Positions 33,377-41,972 of a DNA stretch of 64,000 nucleotides are shown here, in pieces. Where the stretch lies: positions 1 to 64,000 of the forward strand of contig NZ_VJZD01000017.1 in the NCBI RefSeq assembly GCF_009377175.1, in the 5' to 3' direction. The position numbers were made by a program, and so were the translations under genes. Every line of letters starts with the position of its first letter. Position 1 is the stretch's first letter. This DNA is from Streptomyces adustus. Lineage in GTDB: Bacteria; Actinomycetota; Actinomycetes; Streptomycetales; Streptomycetaceae. The notes under the pieces were generated by a model that was given only the letters and a program-made list of their open reading frames with translations, searched no databases and had not been told where the DNA came from.

Positions 33377-34242
33377 GCCGCCGCCGTTTCCCGTGGCTGT
33401 CGTATCTGGTGGTCGTGACCGGCGCCGTACTGACGGTGGTGCCGTTCCTCGACATGGTGATGACGTCCTTCAAAGGGCCCGGCGAGTCCGGCACGCTGCC
33501 GTACCGGTTCCTGCCCGAGGCGTTCGACCTGGCCAACTACCGGGCGGCGATGGACCAGCTCGATCTGCCGGTGCTCTTTCGCAACAGCGTCGTCGCCACC
33601 GCCCTGATCACCGGATCGGTGCTGCTCACGTCGTCGCTGGCCGGCTACGCGCTCGCCAAACTCCGCTTCCCCGGCCGGGATCTCATCTTCCGGCTGGTGC
33701 TGTCGACGATGATGTTCCCGCCGTTCCTCTTCTTCGTCCCGCACTTCCTGATCCTGGTGCACTGGCCGCTGGCGGGCGGCAACGACCTGTTCGGGCGCGG
33801 CGGGGCGGGACTGACCGTCAGCATCTGCGCGCTCGCCATACCGTTCCTGGTCAACGGCTTCGGGATCTTCCTGATGCGTCAGTTCATGGTCTCGATCCCG
33901 GACGAGGTGCTGGAGGCCGCCCGGATCGACGGCGCCGGCGAGTTCGCCGTGTGGTGGCGGATCGTGCTGCCGCAGACCAAGCCGGTCCTGGTGACGCTCG
34001 GCCTGCTCACCTTCGTCGACGCCTGGAACGAGTACATCTGGGCGCTGCTCGTCTCGACCGCCGACCCGGACGTGATGACACTGCCCGTCGGCATCCAGTT
34101 GCTCCAGGACTACGTCGACCCGACCCGCACGATGCCGATCGTGATGGCCGGTCTGGTCCTGAGCGTCCTGCCGGTGCTGGTCCTCTTCCTTCTGCTCCAG
34201 AAGTACTACATCCGCGGCGTGATGCTCAGCGGCCTCAGGTGA
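33373..34242 (+). CDS. Sugar ABC permease (MalG-like)
   Basis: A 289-residue permease. GTG 33373 overlaps the previous stop (GTGA). EAA motif VLEAARIDGAGEFAVWWRIVLPQTKP, preceded by FLMRQFMVSIP, is typical of the MalG family; the C-terminal KYYIRGVMLSGLR is the usual family ending. The missing ATPase is probably supplied from elsewhere, as MsiK does for several Streptomyces sugar importers. Confidence 0.92.
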   Translation: MSRRRFPWLSYLVVVTGAVLTVVPFLDMVMTSFKGPGESGTLPYRFLPEAFDLANYRAAMDQLDLPVLFRNSVVATALITGSVLLTSSLAGYALAKLRFPGRDLIFRLVLSTMMFPPFLFFVPHFLILVHWPLAGGNDLFGRGGAGLTVSICALAIPFLVNGFGIFLMRQFMVSIPDEVLEAARIDGAGEFAVWWRIVLPQTKPVLVTLGLLTFVDAWNEYIWALLVSTADPDVMTLPVGIQLLQDYVDPTRTMPIVMAGLVLSVLPVLVLFLLLQKYYIRGVMLSGLR

Positions 34243-34383
34243 GACCGACGGATCCGCAGGCGGGCCGGGCGTCCGGAAGCCTCCGGGGCCGTCGCGCACA
34301 CTGGTGATTTAGCCGATGGCGCCCGCGTCCCGCCCCACGACTCTGGTCGGGTCAAGCACCCGCATCCTCGTCTGGAGGGTTCC

Positions 34384-35130
34384 ATGCGTCGTCGTTCCCC
34401 GCGTCGGCTTCTCGGCGTTCTCGCGGCCTCCGCGGTCGCGTTCACCCTGTTCTCCTCGGCGTCGACGGCCGGCGCGGCCGACGCCGCGACCACCACCGTC
34501 GCCTCCGCGCGGGCGGCCGACGCGGCCGCGCAGCCGCTGTCGACCAGCACCCCGGTCGTGTTCGTCCACGGGTACACCGGCAACGCCTCCAACTGGGTCA
34601 CCGCCATGGCCGTCTTCCAGGCCAACGGCTGGTCCAGCTCCAACCTGTTCGCCTACGAGTACGACTCCTACGGCAACAACATCACCAACGCGCAGGGCCT
34701 GGCGACCTTCGTCAACAACGTGAAGGCGCGCACCGGCGCGAGCAAGGTCGCCATCGTCAACCACTCGATGGGCGGTCTCGTCAGCCAGTACTACCTGAAG
34801 GTGCTGGGCGGCAACACCAGCGTCAGCCACCTCGCCTCGATCGCCGGCGCCAACCACGGGACCACGTACGCCAGTGCCTGTCTGATCTACACGACGTGCC
34901 AGCAGATGTACCCGGGCTCCTCGTTCATCGCCCAGATCACCGCGGGCGACGAGACGCCGGGTGACACCAAGTACGCCACCTGGTACTCGGCGTGCGACGG
35001 CGTCATCATCCCGTACACCAGCACGAAGCTGGACGGCGCGACGAACAACAACGTCGCCTGCCAGACCCACATCGGCTATCTCACCGACACGACCGTGCTC
35101 GGCCAGATCGCCCGCTTCGTCGCCTCCTGA
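34384..35130 (+). CDS. Secreted lipase/esterase (alpha/beta hydrolase)
   Basis: A 248-residue precursor with a signal peptide of about 32 residues. The oxyanion motif VVFVHGYTGNASNW, nucleophile N-H-S-M-G-G (VAIVNHSMGGLVSQYY), D in YSACDGVI, and H in CQTHIGYL give a full triad. Four cysteines form likely disulfides. It matches the short lipase class 2/EstA-type enzymes of Streptomyces and Bacillus. Start ATG 34384 follows GGAGGG. Confidence 0.9.
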   Translation: MRRRSPRRLLGVLAASAVAFTLFSSASTAGAADAATTTVASARAADAAAQPLSTSTPVVFVHGYTGNASNWVTAMAVFQANGWSSSNLFAYEYDSYGNNITNAQGLATFVNNVKARTGASKVAIVNHSMGGLVSQYYLKVLGGNTSVSHLASIAGANHGTTYASACLIYTTCQQMYPGSSFIAQITAGDETPGDTKYATWYSACDGVIIPYTSTKLDGATNNNVACQTHIGYLTDTTVLGQIARFVAS

Positions 35131-35196
35131 CCCACCGCGCCACGAAGCGCCCGGGCCGGGCCACCCGACCGGCCGCAGTTCCGCCCCTCACCCGTC

Positions 35197-35241
35197 CCCG
35201 TCCCCTTCCCCGGCAGCGGCAACGCCGGGGAAGGGGACGGG
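35197..35241 (+). terminator. Strong terminator after the lipase gene
   Basis: A perfect 18-bp stem, CCCGTCCCCTTCCCCGGC at 35197-35214 with its complement at 35224-35241, around a 9-nt loop. It lies in the 331-bp gap 35131-35461, in which I see no gene. Confidence 0.88.
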
Positions 35242-35461
35242 CCGGTGTCGGAGGCGGCGGCTGGGGTGCGCGGGCCCGCTTCGACCGGCCGCACCGGCCC
35301 GTGGGGCGATCCGGCGGACCGGTCCTCGACCAGCGACCCCGGGTCCGTCACCCGCCCGGGTGAATCCGGCGGCGTTCACTCCTCGTCACCGCATGGCTGT
35401 TGTCCCGCGGGGGATGAAACCGGCATCCGATGCGGTTCCCGGCGCCACAAGGAGCCCGTGC

Positions 35462-36160
35462 GTGCGCTCAGTCGTCTTCACAGCTGATTTCACCTCCACA
35501 CGCCAGTGGGTCGCCGGGCGTTCCTGGGCCTATCCGGACGGCGGCCCGACCAATACCGGCGACAACAAACTGGACCACCTCACCGCCGACGGCGAGTTCT
35601 CCCGCACGGGCACGTTCCGCGCCCGCCGCCGGGCCGACGGGCTGTGGGACACGGGACTGCTGACCACGGAGGAGAGCGCCGAGGGATTCATGGTCCGCGC
35701 CGGGGACCGCCTGGACGCCACGGTGCGGCTGCCCACCGAGTCGGGCGCGTGGCCGGCGATCTGGACCTGGCGGGACGGGGGGAACGAGGTGGACGTCTTC
35801 GAGTACCACCCGGACAACCCCGACCTGCTGGAGCTGAGCAACCACGTACGCGACAGCTACAGGTACGTACGCGACGCGGCCGTCCGCCCCGGCGGTGTCG
35901 TCGACCTGAGCGTGACGTTCGGCGCGCGCAGTGTGGTCTGGACGCTGAACGGCAGGCAGGTCTTCGCCGACGGCCGCGGTGTCGGCTCCCGCTGGCGCGC
36001 CCACCTCATCGTCAACCTCTCCGTCTGCGCGGGGCGTTACCACCCCGCCCCGGACCCCGACGTCACCGAGATGGCGTACGCGGTCACGAGCCTGGTGGTC
36101 CATCGCACCCCGAGGGCCCTCCAGGAACCGGAGGACGAGGAGCCCGCACAGGCCTGCTGA
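35462..36160 (+). CDS. GH16-like jelly-roll protein without signal peptide
   Basis: A 232-residue protein. GTG 35462 is chosen because AAGGAG (35449-35454) lies 7 nt upstream. Segments such as SGAWPAIWTWRDGGNEVDVFEY contain the GH16 signature E-x-D-x-x-E as E109, D111 and E114. The order of strands and the final MAYAVTSLVVHR agree with the laminarinase/GH16 concanavalin-like fold. Unlike most GH16 enzymes it has no signal peptide or carbohydrate module. Possible roles are a cytoplasmic glucan enzyme or a non-classically exported one. Catalysis is inferred from the motif only. Confidence 0.75.
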   Translation: MRSVVFTADFTSTRQWVAGRSWAYPDGGPTNTGDNKLDHLTADGEFSRTGTFRARRRADGLWDTGLLTTEESAEGFMVRAGDRLDATVRLPTESGAWPAIWTWRDGGNEVDVFEYHPDNPDLLELSNHVRDSYRYVRDAAVRPGGVVDLSVTFGARSVVWTLNGRQVFADGRGVGSRWRAHLIVNLSVCAGRYHPAPDPDVTEMAYAVTSLVVHRTPRALQEPEDEEPAQAC

Positions 36161-36341
36161 GCCCCGCGCACCCCCGCGCGCACCGGGCGTCGAGCCGTTC
36201 ACGTTCGGGTGGCCGAAATGCTCTCGCTGCACATGCTTCGTTCTTGATGTCACCATCATCCCGCATCCCTGCGTTCACGAAGGCTTCTCAGACTCTGCAC
36301 GTCCCCAGCGTGTACGCCCTGGTTACCAGCGGGAGTTGAGC

Positions 36342-38051
36342 ATGAGTCACGGCCACAGCCATGACCACGGTCACGGTCACCACCACCATCACCACGACAG
36401 CGGCGAGGCCTCGTCGCTGCCGCCGGCCCTCGACCTGTCGGTCCCGGACGAGGAACTGACCCCCGGCCAGCTCTCCCGGCGCTCCATGCTGCGCCGTACG
36501 GGTCTGCTCGGCGCCGGTCTGGCGGCGGGCAGCGTGCTGGGCGGTGCGGGCCAGGCCGCCGCGGCACCCGGGTCCCTGGCGGCGCACCACGACTCGCACT
36601 CCGGCGGTTACCTGTGGCTCGCCGGTGACCACCACATCCACACCCAGTACAGCTCCGACGCCAAGTACCGGGTCATCGACCACGTCCGCCAGGCGAACGC
36701 GCACGGCCTGGACTGGATGGTCATCACCGACCACGGCAGCGTCGCGCACGCCAAGATCGGTGTGGAGAAGGTCAACCCGGACATCGTCGCGGCCCGTGAC
36801 CAGATCGACGACACGCTCGTCTTCCAGGGGCTGGAGTGGAACATCCCGGCCGCCGAGCACGGCACCGTCTTCGTGCACCCGGGCAAGAACGAGGTCGCGG
36901 TGCTGAAGGAGTTCGAGAACTCCTTCGACGGCAGCGTCAAGGGCGCCTCCGCCAGCTCTCCGGCCAATGAGGCGCTCGCCATCGCGGGCATCAACTTCCT
37001 CGCCGAGCAGGTGCAGCGCCGCAAGGTGAAGGACGTGCTGTTCCTCGCCAACCACCCGGCGCGCAAGGGCATCGACTCCCCGCACGAGATACGCGGCTGG
37101 CGTGACGCGCAGCCGACGATCGCCGTCGGCATGGAGGGCGCCCCCGGTCACCAGGCCGCCGGTCTGCCCGCCCCGCTGGGCGCCGGTTCCGGGCGTGGCA
37201 TCTACGACAACAGCCCGAGCGCCGACTCCTTCGGCGGGTACCCGCTGGAGAGCTACCGCACCTGGGGCGGCTTCGACTGGATGACCTCCACCGTGGGCGG
37301 CCTGTGGGACAGCCTGCTGGCCGAGGGCAAGCCGTGGTGGGTCACGGCGAACTCCGACTCCCACAACGTGTACGCCGACACCGCGGTCCGCGGCCCCAAC
37401 AGCGACTTCAACAACAACGGCCGTTACGAGGACCCGGTCTACGGCGGCACCCTCAACGTCACCGACACCGACTTCTGGCCCGGCCAGTACTCCCGCACGC
37501 ACGTCGGCGCCGCCTCCTTCTCGTACAAGGCGGTCATGGACGGCATCCGGGCCGGCCGGGTGTGGGTGGACCACGGCGGGCTCATCAGCGGCCTGAACGC
37601 CCAGCTGCGCTCCGGAAACCGCGCGGTCACCCTGGGCGGTGCGCTCACCGTGCGCCGCGGCAGCCAGGTCGACCTGGTCGTCGAGATCAGTCTCGCCAAC
37701 GGCCCCAACTGGGCCCAGTTCGTGCCGAAGCTGGCCCGCGTCGACGTCGTCCAGGGCGACGTGACCGGACCGGTCGCCGACAAGGACACGTTCGCCACCC
37801 CGGCCACCAAGGTCGTGAAGTCCTTCGAGGTGAACAAGTCCACCGGCGCGGTGCGTCTCACCTACTCCCTCGGCCGGGTGGACAAGCCGGTGTACGTGCG
37901 GCTGCGCGGCACCGACGGCAACCGGTCCGCGGTCGGCCTGCGCGGCGCGGCCGTCGACCCGGCCGGTCCGGCGATGGACGTCATCGGCGACGCCGACCCG
38001 TGGAAGGACCTGTGGTTCTACTCCAACCCGATGTGGGTCCTGCCCTCATGA
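36342..38051 (+). CDS. Exported PHP-domain metal phosphoesterase with His-rich N-terminus
   Basis: A 569-residue protein. ATG 36342 follows GGGAG. Residues 2-19 carry 11 histidines, an exposed metal-binding tract. A twin-arginine signal follows (SRRSMLRRTGLLGAG, about 46-75). The PHP domain starts with the metal motif DHHIHTQYS and has ITDHGS, FQGLEW and SDSHN further on; these are the clusters that bind two or three metals. A beta-rich C-terminal domain (from about 400) closes the chain. It should be a folded, Tat-exported phosphatase or phosphodiesterase. Substrate unknown. The last codon overlaps the next gene (ATGA). Confidence 0.85.
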   Translation: MSHGHSHDHGHGHHHHHHDSGEASSLPPALDLSVPDEELTPGQLSRRSMLRRTGLLGAGLAAGSVLGGAGQAAAAPGSLAAHHDSHSGGYLWLAGDHHIHTQYSSDAKYRVIDHVRQANAHGLDWMVITDHGSVAHAKIGVEKVNPDIVAARDQIDDTLVFQGLEWNIPAAEHGTVFVHPGKNEVAVLKEFENSFDGSVKGASASSPANEALAIAGINFLAEQVQRRKVKDVLFLANHPARKGIDSPHEIRGWRDAQPTIAVGMEGAPGHQAAGLPAPLGAGSGRGIYDNSPSADSFGGYPLESYRTWGGFDWMTSTVGGLWDSLLAEGKPWWVTANSDSHNVYADTAVRGPNSDFNNNGRYEDPVYGGTLNVTDTDFWPGQYSRTHVGAASFSYKAVMDGIRAGRVWVDHGGLISGLNAQLRSGNRAVTLGGALTVRRGSQVDLVVEISLANGPNWAQFVPKLARVDVVQGDVTGPVADKDTFATPATKVVKSFEVNKSTGAVRLTYSLGRVDKPVYVRLRGTDGNRSAVGLRGAAVDPAGPAMDVIGDADPWKDLWFYSNPMWVLPS

Positions 38052-38671
38052 CATCCCCGCTCGGCGCCGCCGGCGTCCACACCGTCATCGGGGTGGACGC
38101 CGGTTCGGCGAACCTGCGGGAGGCCGATCACCTGATCCACCACCTGGTGGACGGGTTCGGCCTCCCGCGGGGCACCGTCGCCTGCACCCATCTGATCCGC
38201 ACCGACGAGCGCCGCAGCACGGCCGTGTCGCTGGCCCTGCCCGACGCCGGGGCGGCGGAGGTGGCGTGGACGCGGGTCCTCGACTGGGCGGGTCCGGACA
38301 CGGGCGCCGCCTTCGGGGATCGGACGCACGGCTCGGCGCAGGCCGCCGGCGCGGCGCGGCTGGCCGCCGAGGAACACGCCGGGCGCCGCGCCGGGCGGGC
38401 CGTGTCGTACCCCGGCGTCGACGCTCTCGTCGGGACCGTCACCGTGGCCGATCTGCTCGGCCTGAGCGCCGTCGACCGGGTCGTCGTGGTCGGCGCGCCG
38501 TCGGTGGACGGCGCCGGGCCCGACCCGGCCACCGCGGTGCGCACCCGCGACCATGTGCGCCCCGAATGGCGCGACGGCCGGCTCACCCTGGCCCTGGTCC
38601 CGGCCGTCGGCGGTGCGCTCGCCCCGTTCGAGGTGCCCAACCCGACCCCCTGCTGCGCCGATCACGGGTGA
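38048..38671 (+). CDS. Unknown protein coupled to the PHP phosphoesterase
   Basis: A 207-residue, probably cytoplasmic protein without signal peptide. Its ATG overlaps the PHP gene stop by 4 bp, so the two are translated together. It shows VIGVDAGSANLREADHLIHHL near the start, a central A/G/R-rich helix region, and a C-terminal CC pair (PTPCCADHG). I do not recognise the family. Coupling suggests work with the exported phosphoesterase. Confidence 0.7.
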   Translation: MTSPLGAAGVHTVIGVDAGSANLREADHLIHHLVDGFGLPRGTVACTHLIRTDERRSTAVSLALPDAGAAEVAWTRVLDWAGPDTGAAFGDRTHGSAQAAGAARLAAEEHAGRRAGRAVSYPGVDALVGTVTVADLLGLSAVDRVVVVGAPSVDGAGPDPATAVRTRDHVRPEWRDGRLTLALVPAVGGALAPFEVPNPTPCCADHG

Positions 38672-38686
38672 CGGCGTCCTGAAGCA

Positions 38687-38716
38687 CCGCCGGGTGCCCT
38701 GCACGGCACCCGGCGG
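38687..38716. terminator. Bidirectional terminator between convergent genes
   Basis: A perfect 12-bp stem CCGCCGGGTGCC (38687-38698) and complement (38705-38716), 6-nt loop, midway between the unknown gene and the HEAT-repeat gene. Confidence 0.82.
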
Positions 38717-38739
38717 GTCGCGCCCGCGGGCCGTACGGG

Positions 38740-40146
38740 TCAGACCGCAAGGGCTCCGGCCGGGTGGCCGTGCTCCCGGCCGCACGCGGTGAGGGCGAGC
38801 ACGCCGCGGCCGGTGACCCGGGTGCGCGCGTCCAGTGCGCCGGGGTCGACCGAGAGCCGGGCCGCGATGTCGGTGGCGTAGCAGGTGTCGGGGATGCCGA
38901 GTTCCTCCTTCACCTGCTCGTACCTGGCCCGGAACGCCTCCGGGTCCGAGGAGGGGACACCGGCGAAGGCGTCGTCGGGAAAGCCGTCCTGGTGGGGCAG
39001 CAGGTAGCCGGCTTCCGCCGGGTGCGCGGGACCTTCGTCGCCGCCCGTCTCGCCGCCGTTCTCACCGTCCTCGTCGCCGCCCTCCTCGGCGTCGAACGCG
39101 TCGTAGTGGCGCACCACTTCCCCGCCCTCGGCGATGCACCAGGCAGTCCAGCCGTCGCCGCAGCTCATTCCGTACCACTGGGCCGCGCCGAAACGGCGGC
39201 TGAGGTCGGCGCAGCGCCGGCGCACCACGTGCTCGAACGCTCCGTCTTCGTCGTCCGCGTCCTCGATGCGATGGGTGTCCTGGGAGGTGTGGCCGAAGAC
39301 CAGCGTCCAGCCGTCCAGCGCCGGGCTGACGAAGACGCGTGCGCAGCACGCATGCGGCCGCTTGCGGTCCCATGCGTGCTGGTCCTGGTTCCAGGCCGAG
39401 GCGCCCGTCCGCAGGGTGACCGGCTCGGGGTCGCCCAGGTCGAACGCCTCGAGTACCGCCGCCTGATCGCCGGTCGGCACCGCGTACCACGATCCGCACA
39501 GGTGCAGGGCCTCCGGGATCTCGGTCAGCCGTTTGATCCTGGTCAGCCGACGCCAGGCGTCCTGGTCCCGGCGGCCGAGGGCGGCCGGTCCGCCGACGGC
39601 CGCCAGCGCCTCCAGGGCACCGGAGCGGATCCGGGGACCGGTCGCGGGCTGCTCCCGCAGGTGCCGCAACGCCGAAAGGGCACCGGCGCCGATCGCCTCG
39701 AAGGCCCACACGGCTCGCTGCCGGACCTTGGGGTCGGGGTCGCCCAGCGAGGGGAGCAGCCGGCCGACGAAGCGCGCCGCGGCCTCGCCCCGGCGCTGGA
39801 AGGCGAACAGCGCGTCACCGCGGACCTCCGGGTGCGGGTGCTTCAACAGCGGTTCGTAGACCGCCGGATCGGCCACGTCCAGCCGTCCCAGGGACCAGCC
39901 CGCCCGCCGGGCCACCTCGGGCGAGTCCGCCGACGCGACGGCCTGCGCCAGCGGAAGGAGCGCGGGCTCCCCGATCCTGCACAGGACGTCCGCCGATATC
40001 GTCCAGTCGACCGGTGACCGCTCGTCGGCCAGCACGTCCACCACGGCCGTGGCCACGGCCGCCCCCTGCCGCACCAGTGCGTCGCGAGCGGGCCGGGTGT
40101 CCTGCCATGACCCCGAGAGCTGTTCGGTCACCTGATCCTTGTCCAT
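38740..40146 (-). CDS. HEAT-repeat protein with C-terminal unknown domain
   Basis: A 468-residue cytoplasmic protein. Residues about 15-190 form HEAT-like helical repeats (for example HPHPEVRGDALFAFQRRG, DPDPKVRQRAVWAFEAIG). Residues about 210-345 are a separate domain (SWYAVPTGDQAAVLEAF, GWTLVFGHTSQDTH, YGMSCGDGWTAWCIAEGGEVVRHY, cut). An acidic G/E/D stretch (about 347-370) follows, then a tail with TCYATDIAARLSVDP. HEAT repeats usually bind proteins. The second domain resembles Streptomyces proteins of unknown function. Its mRNA is probably leaderless (TAGGGT 7 nt before ATG 40146). Confidence 0.8.
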   Translation of the reverse strand: MDKDQVTEQLSGSWQDTRPARDALVRQGAAVATAVVDVLADERSPVDWTISADVLCRIGEPALLPLAQAVASADSPEVARRAGWSLGRLDVADPAVYEPLLKHPHPEVRGDALFAFQRRGEAAARFVGRLLPSLGDPDPKVRQRAVWAFEAIGAGALSALRHLREQPATGPRIRSGALEALAAVGGPAALGRRDQDAWRRLTRIKRLTEIPEALHLCGSWYAVPTGDQAAVLEAFDLGDPEPVTLRTGASAWNQDQHAWDRKRPHACCARVFVSPALDGWTLVFGHTSQDTHRIEDADDEDGAFEHVVRRRCADLSRRFGAAQWYGMSCGDGWTAWCIAEGGEVVRHYDAFDAEEGGDEDGENGGETGGDEGPAHPAEAGYLLPHQDGFPDDAFAGVPSSDPEAFRARYEQVKEELGIPDTCYATDIAARLSVDPGALDARTRVTGRGVLALTACGREHGHPAGALAV

Positions 40147-40153
40147 GCCGGGC

Positions 40154-40159
40154 ACCCTA
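40154..40159 (-). promoter_or_regulatory. -10 box of a leaderless HEAT-repeat mRNA
   Basis: Minus-strand TAGGGT (TANNNT), 7 nt before the ATG at 40146, with no ribosome site between. Confidence 0.5.
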
Positions 40160-40295
40160 ACCGGGCGGACCGACATCGCCTTTCCGGCGCCGACGGCCCG
40201 CCACTACGCCCCGCCCCACCCGGCGCCGCGTCTCCGCCCTGCCGTCGTCCCGGCGTGCGCCGGACGTGGTTCAGAGCCGGGACACCTCGCCCGGG

Positions 40296-41543
40296 TCAGG
40301 CCGTGTTCCCGGCGTTGCGCAGTCGCGCGAACGACGTGTCCAGGCCCCTCTTCAGCAGTCGCGCGAGCGGTCGTTCGACCAGCCGGTGCACCAGCCAGCT
40401 CAGCGCCAGGAATCCGGCGATGACGGTCACGACCAGCAGCCGGGCGTCCATGGTGTCCCGCAGCCGGTTGATCACCGTGGTACCGGCCGCGTAGTGCATC
40501 AGGTAGAAGGGGTAGGTCAGAGCGCCCGCGGTGACCAGCCACCTGCCGTGGACGCGGTCGGTCAGACCGAGCGCGATCGCCACCATGACCAGCAGGAACA
40601 CACTGAAGATCAGTACGCTGCCCCGCCATCCGGAGACGCGCTCGACCTGGTCGATCCGGTGGCCCAGCTCCAGTTGGCCCATCAGCCACGCCATACCGAG
40701 GATGCCCCACAGCAGCAGGTCCTGGCCGAAGCGGTGCATGAGATAGAGCGCCAGACCGGCGATGAAGTACCAGGCGCCCTGCGGGTTGGCCACCAGCACC
40801 AGCAGACGGAAACCGGAGGCCGGGGCGATCATCGCGGCGGCCCCCCACACACAGCAGAACACCACGACCTTGCGGTAGGTCAGCCCGGTGGCGACGACGG
40901 CCAGGAACAGCAGATAGAAGCGCAGTTCGGACCAGAGGGTCCAGTACACGCCGTCGATGTTCGACACACCCGAACCGGACTGCAACATGGTGAAGTTGAG
41001 CAGTATCTCGCGGGTCCGCTGCCGTTCCCACACTCCCGGCAGGCTCACCAGGACGGCCGTGGTGACCACGATGGCGACCCAGTAGGCGGGATACAGCCGG
41101 ATGACCCGGGAGACGAAGAACTGCCGCGGGGTGCGGCCCCAGCACGACATGCAGATCACGAAGCCGCTGATCACGAAGAAGATCTCGACGCCGATCCAGC
41201 CGTAGGCGCCGAAGCGGAACACCGTGGGCATGATGTCGGACACCGGCCTGTTCCAGATCAGGTTGGCCGGCTGGTCGACCCGCCAGGTGCCCGCGTAGTG
41301 ATGCACCGCCACCATCAGGGCGGCCAGCAGGCGCAGCCCGTCGATGGCGTACAGCCGTCCGCTCCCCCGTCCGCCCGCGGTGGCGCGCTTCGCTTCCGCC
41401 GCGCCGGTTCCCGACCGCTGTCCGGCCGGGGCGAGCGAGGAGAACGGCCTGCGCAGCCCGACGACAAACTGTCTCTCCGTCGACGACGATCTGCGGGCGG
41501 CGACGGGCGTTGCCCCCACGCCCGTCACAACACGTTCAGACAT
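40296..41543 (-). CDS. Acyltransferase-3 family membrane protein
   Basis: A 415-residue multi-pass protein. ATG 41543 is chosen because GGGGA lies just before it; an upstream ATG at 41555 has no ribosome site. After a Ser/Arg-rich cytoplasmic start (about 55 residues) the first helix contains the family motif around AALMVAVHHY. VEIFFVISGFVI and the arginine of VSRVIRLYPAYW are further markers. About ten helices follow. Family members acylate sugars, lipids or antibiotics on the membrane. Substrate unknown. Confidence 0.88.
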   Translation of the reverse strand: MSERVVTGVGATPVAARRSSSTERQFVVGLRRPFSSLAPAGQRSGTGAAEAKRATAGGRGSGRLYAIDGLRLLAALMVAVHHYAGTWRVDQPANLIWNRPVSDIMPTVFRFGAYGWIGVEIFFVISGFVICMSCWGRTPRQFFVSRVIRLYPAYWVAIVVTTAVLVSLPGVWERQRTREILLNFTMLQSGSGVSNIDGVYWTLWSELRFYLLFLAVVATGLTYRKVVVFCCVWGAAAMIAPASGFRLLVLVANPQGAWYFIAGLALYLMHRFGQDLLLWGILGMAWLMGQLELGHRIDQVERVSGWRGSVLIFSVFLLVMVAIALGLTDRVHGRWLVTAGALTYPFYLMHYAAGTTVINRLRDTMDARLLVVTVIAGFLALSWLVHRLVERPLARLLKRGLDTSFARLRNAGNTA

Positions 41544-41972
41544 GCGAATCCCCATCAGGTATATGACCTAGAAATGGCGCGCGAAATCCCCCACGAACAG
41601 CATGGGCTCAGAACTCACACCCTGAGACACCCGTCACTCCCGGATGGTTGTACGCCCAATCACTTTTCACTCCAGCGCGCCTCCGCCCGGCTCGCTCCGG
41701 ACCGGATCCGACTGAACGGAATCGTGAATTCCCCTGTTCCAATGGGGTTTCGGAGGCATGATGCGCCCGCCGGACGACCCCGATCCCCCGAGGGCGACAG
41801 CCCGCTCGACACCTCGCCATCAACCCCTCCGCGCGCAACCGGACCCGGACGAGCCGCTTCCCGAAACCCGACGGACCGAGTCCTGTTCATGTCCTGTACA
41901 CCTCACATCAGTTCATGGACGTGATCGACATCGCGCACAACTACCCGCGCCCGCCGCGTGCGACCATGAGCC
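41544..41972. other. Divergent intergenic region, acyltransferase / GNAT
   Basis: 429 bp, more AT-rich than average between 41550 and 41740. Frames that cross it are low-complexity and lack ribosome sites. A -10-like TATACC on the minus strand (plus about 41558-41563) is near the acyltransferase start. No further structure recognised. Confidence 0.5.
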
